This document shows, in pieces, positions 38,198 to 48,848 of a stretch of 64,000 nucleotides of DNA. Made by a program: the position numbers and the translations under genes. The notes under the pieces were generated by a model, which saw nothing but the letters and a program-made list of their open reading frames with translations, was not told the origin of the DNA and ran no database searches. Position 1 is the stretch's first letter; every line of letters starts with the position of its first letter. This stretch comes from Kryptolebias marmoratus. Its lineage: Eukaryota; Chordata; Actinopteri; Cyprinodontiformes; Rivulidae. The stretch is from NCBI RefSeq assembly GCF_001649575.2, contig NC_051438.1, forward strand, positions 27,737,605-27,801,604, given 5' to 3'.

Positions 38198-38378
38198 GTT
38201 CTCCATCCCTGAGTGGAACGGGGACGGTCACGGTTCTGGTGGACGACGTCAATGACAACATCCCCGTTTTCACGTCCTCCTCCTTCCACACAACCATCGC
38301 CGAAGACGCCCCGACGGGAACAGATGTGCTTCTGGTCAACAGCTCGGACGCAGACGTGGGCGTCAACGGAGTCATCAG
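38198..38378 (+). CDS. fat4: fat4 exon 7: end of cadherin repeat 6, start of repeat 7
   Basis: Completes the split Gly (w615), then w616-w674, ending with AG of a split codon; phase 1 in, phase 2 out. It encodes the closing strand GTVTVLVDDVNDNIPVF of repeat 6 and the first half of repeat 7 (TIAED, GTDVLLVNSSDADVG). Joining to exon 8 makes AG|C = Ser, so the strand reads VISYSL. The donor is GTCGGT, the second of three such donors in the gene. No alternative junction keeps the frame open: an acceptor five bases later in exon 8 would meet TGA. Confidence 0.93.
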
Positions 38379-39448
38379 GTCGGTTCGGCTACACCTTCCT
38401 ACTACCAGAAACACTGAAAATCTGAAGGAAAACCCAACACTTATTTGACCAAATCTTTTGTCCAAATCTCAGAGGAAGCAATCTTCTGTGTCCACGTAGC
38501 TTTTTGCTTCTTTTAGCTTTTAGTCTCAAAGGCAGCCAGCATCAGATTGCATTTCTCTCATATTTGTTGTTCCATCCAGGACTCGGTTTTTATCTTCTCT
38601 CTCATGAAACGCTTCACCCCGTCACCAACTCATGTGAAACTTCAGGCCGACCGTGGTTTAGTGTCGGCGCGTGCAGCCTCAGTTAAAAATCAGACGTCTT
38701 TGTTTTCGGTTGGGATTTTCGAGCTTGTTGAGCCGTTTTCACCTTCACAGCTCCCTTCGCGGGGGGCTCGTAAGACCCTCTGGCTCAAGCCGGACGCTGA
38801 CTCGGGTCCAAGCCCGCCTCTTTCCGCAGTAACCCCACTGAGCACACGTTGGGGGTAACGCAGTGCGTTCCAGTTTCCCAAAACACGGTAATGAGGATGT
38901 TAATTGCCTATGACAGTACGAGATGTGCCCATCAGGGGGTTCCAGGGGGTTCAAGGCCCCTAATGGAGTCCAGAACCAGTTACCTTCAGTTATTACTTTT
39001 AATTCTCACCATTAAATTCCAACTAAGGGCTTTTTTTCTTCACCAACTTCTGACCACAACCATCTGTGGACAGTTTATGACGGTGACGACGTCCAAATAA
39101 GCCACTCAGAGTTCACACGTTGTTCTGCAATTTGTCGCTCCGTTTTGGTGGAGGGTGGGCTTTTTTTTTCTGCAAACCTTTTCAAAATACTCACTGGTGT
39201 GTACATGTGTGTGTCGGTTTACGTTTATGTCTGAGATCCTGCTGATTCAGGATCAGTCCTGATGGGTTTTAACTTGGATGCAGTATTTTTGTTTTTAGAT
39301 ATTAGATTTTTTATCCTTTTTCTTCTACAATCGGTGCTCCACAGTATCATACATTTAACTGAAGAGGCTCAAACAAACTAAGGATTTGTTGAAAAGTTAT
39401 TGAAAGCTATTGAAAGCTCTTGCTAAAACCCGTTCTATATGTTTACAG
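38379..39448 (+). other. intron 7 of fat4
   Basis: 1.07 kb, phase 2. No repeat or exon recognised. Confidence 0.85.
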
Positions 39449-39699
39449 CTACAGCCTGAGTGGGGGACACGGACAGTTCTCCATCAACCCGGCCACGGGA
39501 CAGATTATCACCAGCTCCCTGCTGGACCGAGAGGACCAGGCCAATTACCAGCTGCTGGTTGTTGCGACAGATGGAGGGCAGCCCGAGGGCCTGTCCAGCT
39601 CCGCCACGGTGTCCGTGACGGTGGCCGACATCAATGACAACCCTCCACGCTTCCACCACCACCCCTACGTGACCCACATCCCTGCCTCCACTGCAGCAG
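39449..39699 (+). CDS. fat4: fat4 exon 8: rest of cadherin repeat 7, start of repeat 8
   Basis: Finishes the split Ser (w675), then w676-w758 and one base of a Gly codon; phase 2 in, phase 1 out. It starts Y-S-L-S-G-G and includes FSINPATGQI, LLDRED and the linker ADINDNPPRF, then HHHPYVTHIPAS, the start of repeat 8. Acceptor TATGTTTACAG, donor GTCGGT. Separated from exon 9 by an intron of only 112 bases, the shortest in the window. Confidence 0.95.
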
Positions 39700-39811
39700 G
39701 TCGGTATTCGAGCCCTGAAAGGTGCCGAGGATGTCATGGCGTTAACTGCTCTTAGATGTGGTTTATAAATAACAAAACGTGAAATGAATTTGTTCCTATT
39801 TATGTTTTCAG

Positions 39812-42800
39812 GGTCCTTGGTCTTTGCTGTTACCGTCACCGACGAGGACTCTGGTTCCAATGCCCAGCTGCACTACTCCTTGATGGGGCGCAACTCTGAG
39901 AAATTCAGGATCGACCCTGTGAGAGGCGCCATCACAGCCAACGAGAGGCTGACTGGGAGCTCGGAGGTCACCCTCACAGTTCAAGTGAAGGACGGCGGAG
40001 CTAACCCTAAAACGGATATGACCACGGTGACCGTGCGGTTCGTCCCCGGAGGAAACTTCCCCGTCATCAAGCTGAAGGAGCGGGCGTTCACGTTTCCAGA
40101 GAACCAACCCAACAATCACGTTGTCACAACGGTGACGGGGTCTTCCAGGAGAGGCGGGCCGCTGTCGTATTACATCGCCAGTGGCAACTTGGATTACGCC
40201 TTTCACATCGACCAGCTGTCTGGCGAGTTATCCATCCGGCATCCGCTGGATTATGAGCACATTCAGAAGTACGTTCTCTGGATCGAGGCCAGAGATCAGG
40301 GCTTTCCGCCGTATTCCTCCTACGAGAAAATCGAAATAACTTTGCTGGACGTGAACGATAACCACCCGGAGTTCGATAAGGATCCATTTCATGCCGAGTT
40401 ACTGGAGAACCTTTCGCCTCAGCGTGTTCTGATGGTCTCCGCCGTCGACCTGGACAGCGGCACGAACGGACAGCTGGATTACGCCATCACTGACGGCAAC
40501 AAGGAGAACAGTTTCAGTATTAACCGAGCTACAGGGGAAATACGAACCACCAGGCCGCTGGACCGGGAGAAGGTGGCGCTGTACGCTTTGAAGGTGAAAG
40601 CCACTGACCGAGGTTCGCCTCCGAAAAACACGGCAGTCAAAGTGCTAATCAACGTTTTAGACCTCAACGATAACGCCCCCAGGTTTTCGAAGATATTCAG
40701 CGCTACAGTGGCTGAAAACGCTCCTGTCGGTTACACCGTCACCCGAGTCACCACCACCGACGAGGACGCCGGTCCAAACGCCATCAGCCGATATTCGATT
40801 ACGGACACCAGCCTTCCATTCAGCATTAATGCAAACACGGGTGACATTACAATAAGTAGGCCGCTCAACAGAGAAGACACTGATCATTACATCGTCAAAG
40901 TGACCGCCCATGACTCTGGCTGGACTGTGAGCACAGACGTCACCATATTTATAACAGATATTAACGACAATGCTCCCAGATTCAGTCGTCCATCTTATTA
41001 TTTGGACTACCCGGAGCTCACGGAGGTGGGCTCCCTGGTCACACGAGTGTCCGCCGCTGATCCCGACGAGGGCGTCAACGGCAAAATTTTCTACTTCATT
41101 CGATCCCAGTCGGAGTACTTCCGGATCAACGCCAGCTCCGGGGAGGTGTTTGTGAAGCAGCAACTGAAGTACCAGAACTCCACCGGGGCGAGCAGCTTGA
41201 ATATAAATCGGCACAGCTTCATCGTCACGGCCTCGGACCGAGCGGTCAAGCCTTTAATGAGCGAGACAACCGTAATCATAAACATCGTGGACAGCAATGA
41301 TAATCCTCCCGAGTTCGAGTCGCCTAGCTACTTCACTCCAGTCACTAAAAGTGTCAAAGTCGGCACCAGACTGATAAGAGTTGTAGCTCAAGACAAAAAA
41401 GACTTTGGCCTTAACTCGGAGGTTGAGTACCAAATAACGGGCGGGAACAGCTCCGGCAGATTCAAGCTGGACAAGGCGAGCGGATGGGTTACCGTCGCCT
41501 CCTCCCTCACAGCCGACACAAATAAAATCTTCCTCCTTGACGTCGCTGCGAGCGACAGAGGAAATCCTCCTCTGTCGGCACAAACCACAGTGAGAATCGC
41601 AGTCACGGAGGAAAACCACCACACACCTGAGTTCTCCCAAAGCCAGATCTCAGCGACTGTCCCTGAAAGCCTCGCTGTTGGGACGGCGATCAGGACTCTG
41701 TCTGCCAGAGACAAGGATAAGGACATGAACGGCCTTATCACTTATAATATCACTTCAGGCAATGACGGAGGTCTGTTTGCACTGAATAGTAAAACGGGAG
41801 TGTTGTCCTTAGCTCGCCTGCTGGACTTTGAGGAGAAGCAGCGACACGAGCTCAGGGTTTCTGCCACCGACGGCGGCTGGATCGCAAAGTCCAGTTATGT
41901 CTCCGTCACGGTACACGTGACCGATGTGAATGACAACTCTCCCGTTTTTGATCCTGAGGAGTACTTCCCCACTGTGCAGGAGAACGTTCCCAGCGGCACC
42001 ACCGTGCTCAAGATGAACGCCACGGACAACGACTCGGGCGCCAACGCAGTCATGGCTTACGTGATTCAGTCCTCAGACAGCGACCTCTTCGTTATTGACC
42101 CAAACACCGGCACCATCACCACCCAGGGCTTCTTGGATTATGAAGCCAAGCAGGTCTACCATTTAACAGTGAAGGCCTTCAACGTCCCAGACGAAGAGCG
42201 CTGCAGTTTCGCCAACGTCAACATTCAGCTGAAGGGAGCCAATGAATACGTTCCCCGCTTCGTCTCCAAACAGTACTACTTTGAAATCTCTGAAGCTGCT
42301 CCAAAAGGCACAGTTGTTGGGGAAGTATTCGCCAGCGATCGAGACCAAGGAGAGGACGGTGTGGTTTACTACCTAATATTTGGAAAGAGCAGAAAGAAAG
42401 GCTTTGGCATCAATAAGAAAACCGGACAGATTTATGTTACAGGTACTCTGGATCGAGAGAAAGAAGAAAAGATCTCTCTGAAGGTTTTGGCCAAGAACGC
42501 AGGAAGCATCCGTGGGGCGGATATTGATGAGGTGTTTGTTAATATCACCATCCTCGATGCCAACGACCCTCCTGTTTTCACCCAGGATCTGTACGACGTG
42601 CAGGTCAGCGAAGGTCTGTCGCCTGGTGGTCTCGTCACCTTTGTAAGTGCCGAGGACTCGGACTCCGTCCCCAGCTGGAGCAGGTTTTCTTACTCTGTTG
42701 CCCCCGAGTTCGCCAAAAACGTCTTTACGATAAATCCAAAAACTGGCCAGCTGTCTGTGGCCGCGGAGCTGGACAGAGAAACGACTCCCGTCTATAATCT

Positions 42801-44161
42801 GACCGTTCTCGCTGTGGACACCGGCACACCCCCTGCCACCGGGAGCACCACTGTCATCGTAAATCTGGAAGATATCAACGATAACGGCCCGACGTTGACC
42901 ACCACGTATGCTGAGGTGATGGAGAACCAGAGAGCTGGCTCTGCAGTTACAACTCTGAGAGCCTCTGACCCTGATTTACCCCCCAACCAAGGCCCGTTCT
43001 TATTCAGCCTCCTGAGTTCCGGCTCCGCCAACAGCTACTTCAGCCTGAGTTCGGCCGGGGTGTTAACCACCAGCCGGGAGATAGACAGGGAACAGATCAG
43101 TGACTTCTACCTCTACATGGTGATAAAGGACTCCGGTGTGCCTCAGATGTCCTCCACAGGAACGGTTCACGTCAAAGTGAACGATCAGAATGACAACCCC
43201 TCAGAGCCGCGGTCCGTGGAGATCTTCGTCCATTACTTTGGGAACGCGTTTCCCGGAGGCTCTTTGGGAGACGTCAAACCGCAAGACCCTGACGTTCAGG
43301 ACAGGTTCCACTGCTCCCTGATCCCGCCGTCATCCGGTCTGTTTGCCATCCCCACGGGAACCTGTAACCTCAACTCCAAATCCCGCTCAACGGATGGAAC
43401 TTTCGAACTAACCGTCCGCAGCAGCGACGGCGTCCACGGTACGGTCAGTAACACGGCCAGAGTTGTTTTCATGGGCTTCAACAACGCCACGGTGGATAAC
43501 AGCATTCTCATCCGGCTCCACTCTGAAGGCGTCAGAAGCTTCCTCACCAACCACTACCTCAGCTTCCTACGCATCGCCAACTCTCAGCTGGCAGGCCTGG
43601 GCACCGGCGTGCTGCTTTATGGAGTCTTTGAGCTCAACAATCAGACTTTCCTGATGGCAGCTGTGAAGCGAGGCCACGGACAATATGTGAGCCCCAGCGG
43701 CGTGGCCACATTCTTCCAGAGTATCAAAGACATTTTACACCGACAGAGCGGGGTGCAAATAGACGCGGTTGACCATGATCCCTGCATGCATAACCCTTGC
43801 CAGAATGGAGGCAGCTGCAAGCGGCGTCTCAGTGTCGGGCCTGACATGAAGACAGAGGAAAGTGTCCCTGTGATCCTCGTGTCCAACCACCCCCTGCAGC
43901 CGTACGCCTGTAGCTGCAGGCCGGGGTACGCCGGCGCTCTGTGCGAGACGGACATCGATGAGTGCCAGCCGTCGCCCTGCCACAACGGCGGCACCTGCCA
44001 CAACCTGGTGGGGGGCTTCTCCTGCACCTGTCCCGAGGGTTTCACCGGGATAGCCTGCGAGAGGGACGTCAACGAGTGCCTCTCCAACCCCTGCAAGAAC
44101 GGGGCGCTGTGCCAGAACTTCCCCGGGGGCTTCAACTGCCTCTGCAAGTCTGGGTTTGCAG
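39812..44161 (+). CDS. fat4: fat4 exon 9: cadherin repeats 8-18, linker, EGF 1-3 (4350 bp)
   Basis: w759-w2208 plus one base; phase 1 in and out. It holds the rest of repeat 8 and complete repeats 9-18, closing at DVNDNHPEF, DLNDNAPRF, DINDNAPRF, DSNDNPPEF, a variant EENHHTPEF, DVNDNSPVF, a variant GANEYVPRF, DANDPPVF, DINDNGPT and DQNDNPSEP. A roughly 190-residue membrane-proximal region follows (from VEIFVHYFGNAFPGG, about 43220), without cadherin motifs. Then come EGF 1 (from 43771, with a long insert between its third and fourth Cys), EGF 2 (DIDEC, 43951) and EGF 3 (DVNEC, 44066), both calcium-binding type. The single large exon at this place is characteristic of FAT4. The open frame runs on 210 bases past the donor GTACGT, but exon 10 completes EGF 3 in phase. 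Confidence 0.98.
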
Positions 44162-45826
44162 GTACGTTTCACAGAACGACGTCAGGGGCTCACACAGCCA
44201 ATGAAAACATTCGCTTCTGGGTTTTTCCAGGCGTTGTCATGAGCCCGGCTGCCAAAAACCGTCTGGACTTCAGGTTGCTGGTTCGGGGGGGTTATCAGCC
44301 TATCTATGTTCGCTTTGAAGCTGCGTCTCATCCACACACAGCTCACTCTGACCACACACAGACACGTTTCTGATCCAACAGAAATTTCTCAATCACGGAC
44401 TTCTCGTTTGGCTCAGTTTCGTCTTGTTTGACAAACGAGCAGCTTCATAAAAGATCCAATCAGGCCTCTTAATTTGGAAATGTTATGAATACGCAGCATT
44501 ATTGGCTCTGATAAAGGAGGAGTGTATTTTAAGTGGGAATACTTAAAACAATCATTCGGGTCCAGGTCTGGCTTCAGCATCTGAAAGACATTTTGAAAGC
44601 ATGCTGTGGAGGGCGATTTGCCTAAAGTCGAATCATTACTGTCCCTTTTTATTATGAGGATAAAAAATGGCCACAAACCTTTAAGTTTTATCAAGATAAA
44701 TTACCCTCGTGCAGAAATGCACCTACTGACTTACAGTAGTTTTCCTGAACTCGCTTTGAACTCCCGGCTTCCTGTTTTCCACGACTGTTTTCTGGCAGCT
44801 CGATCCATCTCCATTAACCAGCTTGTGTCAGCGTAATATTTATTTCTGAAGTTCATTGTCAGTTTGTTTCTGCTGTGCCGTGTTTCCTTATCAAGATGTG
44901 AAACCTTTGCCTGTGAACGTGGCGGCCGTCCATCTACGTTTCAGCTGTTTGTGTTTCTGCACTGCAAAAAAAAAGAAAAACTGATTTAATTCGATTTGAT
45001 CCTGTTCCTCCCGCTCATCCAGATTTATGACATCATTCCTTTTTATTTTCCCCAGAAAGAAAGTTTCAAGATGTTGTTGGGATGAAATCATGTCATCTCG
45101 GACAGATATTTAAACTGCGCCGCTTCCTGTTTTGCATTTAATGGCCATTTTAATTCGATTTGAAGCAGCAGCGCAGCCAGAAATGAGCTTCCAGGTGGGC
45201 CTGACTGAGAACGGGCCGGGCCGCCATCTTTGACCCGGTTCAGTTTATTTATGAAGCCTCTCAGGTCCCTACGAAAACCAGTTAGTGAAAATTATCTGTC
45301 GTCGCCCATCCTGAGCTGCTCAGAGGCGACAGTGGAGAGGAAAACCTCCACCAGAACCAGACAAACAGAACCTCCCTGGCAGAGGTAACAAGAGTCATCC
45401 ATGACCTTGAAATCAATAGGCATCACCCTTGACCCATGAGGTGTCCGGCCGTACGGTTACATGGTTGGAGCATGGAGTCACCTTTGACCTTTGACCGGAT
45501 CAGCACCAAACGTCAGTCCCGTGCTCCTTCCTCCATGTTTGAGGTTTCCTGAAAATTTCATGGAAATCCATCCGTAACTTTTTGAGTTAATCTTGTCCGC
45601 AGACAAGCAAACAAACAAATGCTAGAAAATATGGGCGGGGCTTAGGCAGGCCACGCCCACCACATAGTCACGCCCCCAAATTAGGGCTGATTTTTTTTTT
45701 TTTTTTTTTGCAGTGTGTTTTTCAGCTGTCGATGTTTTCAGAGTTTCCCGCATGGCGTCACCTTCCACCATGTTTGTCTGCCCGCCCCCCCCTCCATTTT
45801 TGATTTGTGTTGTTCTGTGAACTCAG
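44162..45826 (+). other. intron 9 of fat4
   Basis: 1.66 kb, phase 1. It has a diverged relative of the TGACCTTTGACC repeat with a 3' part GAAATCCATCCGTAACTTTT and AAGCAAACAAACAAA (about 45400-45630). A T(19) run (about 45692-45710) lies ~115 bases before the exon 10 acceptor. No exon. Confidence 0.85.
45400..45630 (+). repeat. TGACCTTTGACC repeat with CAAACAAAC tail
   Basis: Shares ATGACCTTGAAATCAAT, GCATCACCCTTGACCCATGAG and TGACCTTTGACC with the intron 6 array. It ends with AACTTTTTGAGTTAATCTTG and a CAAACAAAC run, resembling the 3' tail of fish retroposons. Confidence 0.6.
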
Positions 45827-45931
45827 GCAAAACGTGCGACTCCATCATCAATCACTGTGAGTGTAACCCCTGCTTTAACGGCGGGTCCTGTCAGAACCGG
45901 GTGGATGGATATTACTGTCACTGTCCGTTCG
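45827..45931 (+). CDS. fat4: fat4 exon 10: end of EGF 3 and EGF 4
   Basis: Completes Gly (w2209), then w2210-w2243 and one base; phase 1-1, the symmetric phase typical of EGF exons. It contributes K-T-C-D-S closing EGF 3, then CECNPCFNGGSCQNRVDGYYCHC, quoted here as two parts: CECNPCFNGGSC and QNRVDGYYCHC. The C-x-N-x4-Y-x-C-x-C spacing is the Asp/Asn-hydroxylation pattern, though EGF 4 lacks the leading D-x-D/N-E calcium motif. Acceptor GTGAACTCAG, donor GTGAGT. Its closing Cys lies in exon 11 (KHCEL). Confidence 0.96.
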
Positions 45932-46021
45932 GTGAGTAGCTGAAGGAAACCTGCGGTCCAATCCAGTCGTTAGCCTGCACCGAAAAACAGACAAGTTGGT
46001 TTGCTTAACATAAACATTAAT

Positions 46022-46687
46022 CAGTCCCTCCAGGATTTCGCGGGGCATTTTCCTAAAAGTTGCGATTTTTTTTTTTACTAAAATCAATAAAAAACATAAC
46101 TTTTAATATCTAAACCAAAAATCCTTCCTAGTTTTGTAAGATAATTCCCAACAAACATTGACATTCTCAAAAGGTGCTTTATTTGAGAACTTTGATAGCT
46201 TCTAAACTGACATTCATGAGCATTTCTGGATTGTCCCTGGTCTGCAGCTCTCCTCACATGTTTTGCAGACACAAAGTGTTTGTCGATGCGTTTATGTTCC
46301 ATGATTACACTGCAGGACGTGCAAAACAGCTGCAGCTGGGGAGGAAACTGATTTGCTGAAATCTTTGTGGGCAAATGTGAAGCATTAGCGCACATTTTGG
46401 CTTCGGTCGCTGCTCCTGCACGCTACCGGCATTCTGATGCTAACAGGAAGTGACGTCATGTGTCTTCTTCGTGAGTTATTTGGGGTTATTTTGTATTCCA
46501 CGCTACACAAACCCACAAAGAAGAGACTAGACTGCAGAAATGGTGGCGAATCACTTTAAAAACAATAAATATTGGGTTAAAGTTGCGGTGTTTTGTGCAA
46601 AGTTGCAAAAAGTTGCGATTTCGCAGGGTTTGCTTGATTTTGCGTTAATAGTTGCGATCGCAACATCACAAAATCCTGGAGGGTCTG
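46022..46687 (+). mobile_element. hAT-like non-autonomous element, family A copy 3 (complete, 666 bp)
   Basis: The only gap-free copy. Termini CAGTCCCTCCAGGATTTCGC and AAATCCTGGAGGGTCTG form an inverted repeat starting with CAG, the hAT pattern. Near the ends are several GTTGCGAT words and the palindrome GTTGCGATCGCAAC (46651-46664). The flanking octamers ACATTAAT and ATATTGAG agree at 5 of 8 places, so the target duplication is eroded or absent. The centre holds a minus-strand frame with a zinc-finger-like segment. There is no room for a full transposase. Confidence 0.85.
46084..46395 (-). pseudogene. CGGBP1/BED-like zinc-finger fragment inside hAT family A
   Basis: A 103-codon frame. The segment LFCTSCSVIMEHKRIDKHF is followed by VSAKHVRRAAD, a CxxC-x5-H-x5-H-x5-H pattern resembling the LFCTSCNVVL...H...H zinc finger of CGGBP1, a vertebrate protein of hAT-transposon origin. 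The frame lacks a catalytic domain. Copy 4 (from 55125, plus strand) shows the same peptide from SAKHVRRAADQG on. Whether it is translated is unknown; the simplest reading is the remnant 5' part of a transposase gene kept in a deletion derivative. Confidence 0.5.
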
Positions 46688-46877
46688 ATATTGAGTCTAG
46701 GTCTGTTAAATGGTTTATATTTGTTGGTAATATATAAATCTAACCATAAAAAAGTTTTAAAGTAACGTTTGGATTAGTTTAAATGAACCTTTTAGACCCA
46801 AGATCTTTATTCTTCTAATAACTGAGTTGGTTCGACTCATTTTTAAATTTCAGATCTGTTTGTGCTCGGGGTGAGTG

Positions 46878-47045
46878 TTAAGGATGACTCTCAGCTACGG
46901 CTACCTAAAATCCCAGCTCGATAGCTGTAAAAACGCTCGATTCGCAGCCATTTTAGTGGCTGCCAGCTTGACGCCAAAGGTTAGCGAGTTGTAGATGTTC
47001 CTTAAAATTCACCCACTTATTCATGAGATATTTTGCTAACAGGTG
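46878..47045 (+). repeat. dispersed GCCATCTTG / TTTTGCTAACAG repeat, diverged copy
   Basis: GGATGACTCTCAGCTAC ... GCAGCCATTTT ... TTCATGAGATATTTTGCTAA, the same block order as at 55355 and 56303. Confidence 0.7.
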
Positions 47046-47218
47046 GATGGGCTAACACCCGTTTTCATGGCGGTGGGTGATGATTAATGGAAGGAAGACA
47101 TTTATGAAGGTTGAATTAGTTTGACTTTATCGTTAATCCGGTTCAGAAGTGTTCAACTCAAACCAGTTTGCCGTTTTTAAAGACGTTGTTTCACGGCAGC
47201 GACCTCCTCTCCTCTCAG

Positions 47219-47526
47219 GGGTTTTCGGCAAACACTGCGAACTCAACAGCTACGGGTTCGAGGAGCTGTCCTACATGGAGTTCCCGCCCCTGGACCCCAA
47301 CAACAACTACGTCTACGTGAAGTTCGCCACGCTGCGGAGCGACGCGCTGCTCATGTACAACCACGACAACCAGACCGGGGACAGGGCCGAGTTCCTGGCG
47401 CTGGAGGTGGTGGAGGGCCGGCTGCGCTTCTCCTTCAACCTGGGCGGCGGGACGTACAAACTGATGACCGCCGTCAAGGTGTCCGACGGCCATTTTCACA
47501 CGGTGATCGCCAGGAGAGCCGGGATG
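47219..47526 (+). CDS. fat4: fat4 exon 11: end of EGF 4, first part of laminin G 1
   Basis: Completes Gly (w2244), then w2245-w2346; phase 1 in, phase 0 out. It starts VFGKHCELNSYGFEEL: the final Cys of EGF 4, then laminin G 1, with strands YVYVKFATLRSDALLMYN, DNQTGDRAEFLALEVVEGR, RLRFSFNLGGGTYKL and GHFHTVIARRAGM. Laminin G domains are beta sandwiches that bind ligands or stiffen the stalk. Acceptor CTCCTCTCAG, donor GTGAGC. The body of the domain is nearly identical to vertebrate FAT4 as I know it. Confidence 0.97.
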
Positions 47527-47569
47527 GTGAGCACGCCGACCCGCGCCAAAATTTAACCCAGAGTGTGTG

Positions 47570-47960
47570 TCGTTAACGACTCTCAGCTACTACCACCTCA
47601 GGATCTGTATAATCCACGGCCAGCTGGCTGCGGCGGCCATCTTGGTTCGGTTCTAGAGGAACATCCAGTTATTATTATTATTGCTGTGTCTTTAAACCCA
47701 GATCTTGGACGACCAGTCGGACTGACACGACTCTTAGCTCTGTATCTGTATATCTGACCGAGTCGCAGTCATAGTAGCTGCGGCGGCCATCTTGGTTCGG
47801 TTCTAGAGGAACATCCAATGATTATTATTATTGCTGTGTCTTTAAACCCAGATCTTGAACGACCAGTCGGACCGACTCTTAGCTCTGTATCTGTAAACCT
47901 GACCGAGTCGGAGTCATAGTAGCTGCGGCAGCCATCTTGAGGAAGGTTACCGTCAGTCAG
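47570..47960 (+). repeat. three local copies of a GGCGGCCATCTTGG repeat
   Basis: Blocks GCTGCGGCGGCCATCTTGGT, TTCTAGAGGAACATCCA, TTATTATTATTGCTGTGTC and CGACCAGTCGGAC recur at a period of about 150 bases. The third copy is cut short. Confidence 0.9.
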
Positions 47961-48278
47961 CTGTAGTGGAACAGCCAGCGGGTCATTTTGCTGACTGTGC
48001 AGAAACATTACCTGCTAATGTTCGGCTGCGGGTGATAAAATCAGCTGCTGTGTTTAAAGCGTTATTAGTTTTTATGGGTTTTGGTGCACATTCAGTAACG
48101 TTTACATCGTTTATAACCGAATCTGGCGCCATGTTGTTTTTTTTCACCATCAGATGATCGTCGAGCCGCCGGTTTCTCACCTCGTGGTTTTAATTATATT
48201 TTACTGCACGCTGTGACTTACGACCCCAAAAATGGCTCCGAAAACACGAAGCATGAGCCCGCAGCTCAGAGACGGAGC

Positions 48279-48335
48279 CGTGGATCAGTGGGTTTGAGCT
48301 AACGAGAGAGTCGGGGGTTCGATTCCTGGCAGTCA
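48279..48335 (+). repeat. tRNA-like segment, probable SINE head or tRNA pseudogene
   Basis: A box A-like TGGATCAGTGGG at 48281 and a box B-like GGTTCGATTCC at 48316 in tRNA-like spacing. The arms do not pair well enough for a functional tRNA. Confidence 0.35.
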
Positions 48336-48762
48336 CAGGTTGAGGTGTGAGTTTATGGAGAGTTCTGATTGGACGTGTTGACGGGTTAATGAGGGCACAG
48401 ATTGGGTTTAAAGCCGTCAGATCTCCTCCTGTTGGACGTCATTTCTGTCATTTCCTGCCGAGCGGCGGCCTTTCGCAGGAAACTGGTAAAATCATTAAAC
48501 TGTCGGGTTTGAAGTTCTGCAGCGTGATGGGAGGGAAATGAAATCGGCTCTCCCTGGGAGCTGAGAACCCGAGCGGCGAAGCGGGTCGATGTGGCGGTCG
48601 GGCTTCATCCTTGTTGTCTTTTATCTTAAGTAACATTTTGTACACGTTTAATGTTTTAAAGAAGTAAAACAGGAACAAATGTCGTGTGATGTTTATGATC
48701 ACTGAGCTCTGGTTCGGATCACGTTCTGTTAGTGACCCGTGTGTCGGTTCCCGTCCCCGCAG

Positions 48763-48848
48763 GCCGCCTCGCTGACCGTGGATCTGTGCGGCGACGACCA
48801 GGAGCCGGGTTACTGCGCCGTGAGCACCGTGGCCGTCCACACCGACTG
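48763..48848 (+). CDS. fat4: fat4 exon 12: middle of laminin G 1
   Basis: w2347-w2374 and two bases (TG) of a split Trp; phase 0 in, phase 2 out. It reads AASLTVDLCGDDQEPGYC, then AVSTVAVHTDW. The short exon supplies a central strand and the first two Cys of the domain. Acceptor GTCCCCGCAG, donor GTAGGA. Exon 13 starts with G, restoring TGG for Trp, which anchors the boundary. At 28 codons it is the shortest coding exon here. Confidence 0.94.

Larger units (their letters stand above)
45932..47218 (+). other. intron 10 of fat4
   Basis: 1.29 kb. Half is the intact hAT family A copy (46022-46687), followed by a GCCATTTT/TTTTGCTAACAG repeat (46878-47045). Confidence 0.9.
47527..48762 (+). other. 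intron 11 of fat4
   Basis: 1.24 kb. It holds a threefold repeat with GGCCATCTTGGTTCGG (47625, 47781, 47919) and a tRNA-like SINE-type head near 48279-48335; otherwise unremarkable. Confidence 0.85.

Noticed and set aside
43641..44172. Minus-strand frames of 145-168 codons over the EGF region
   Set aside because: Complement of EGF-coding exon 9 sequence, with no independent features.
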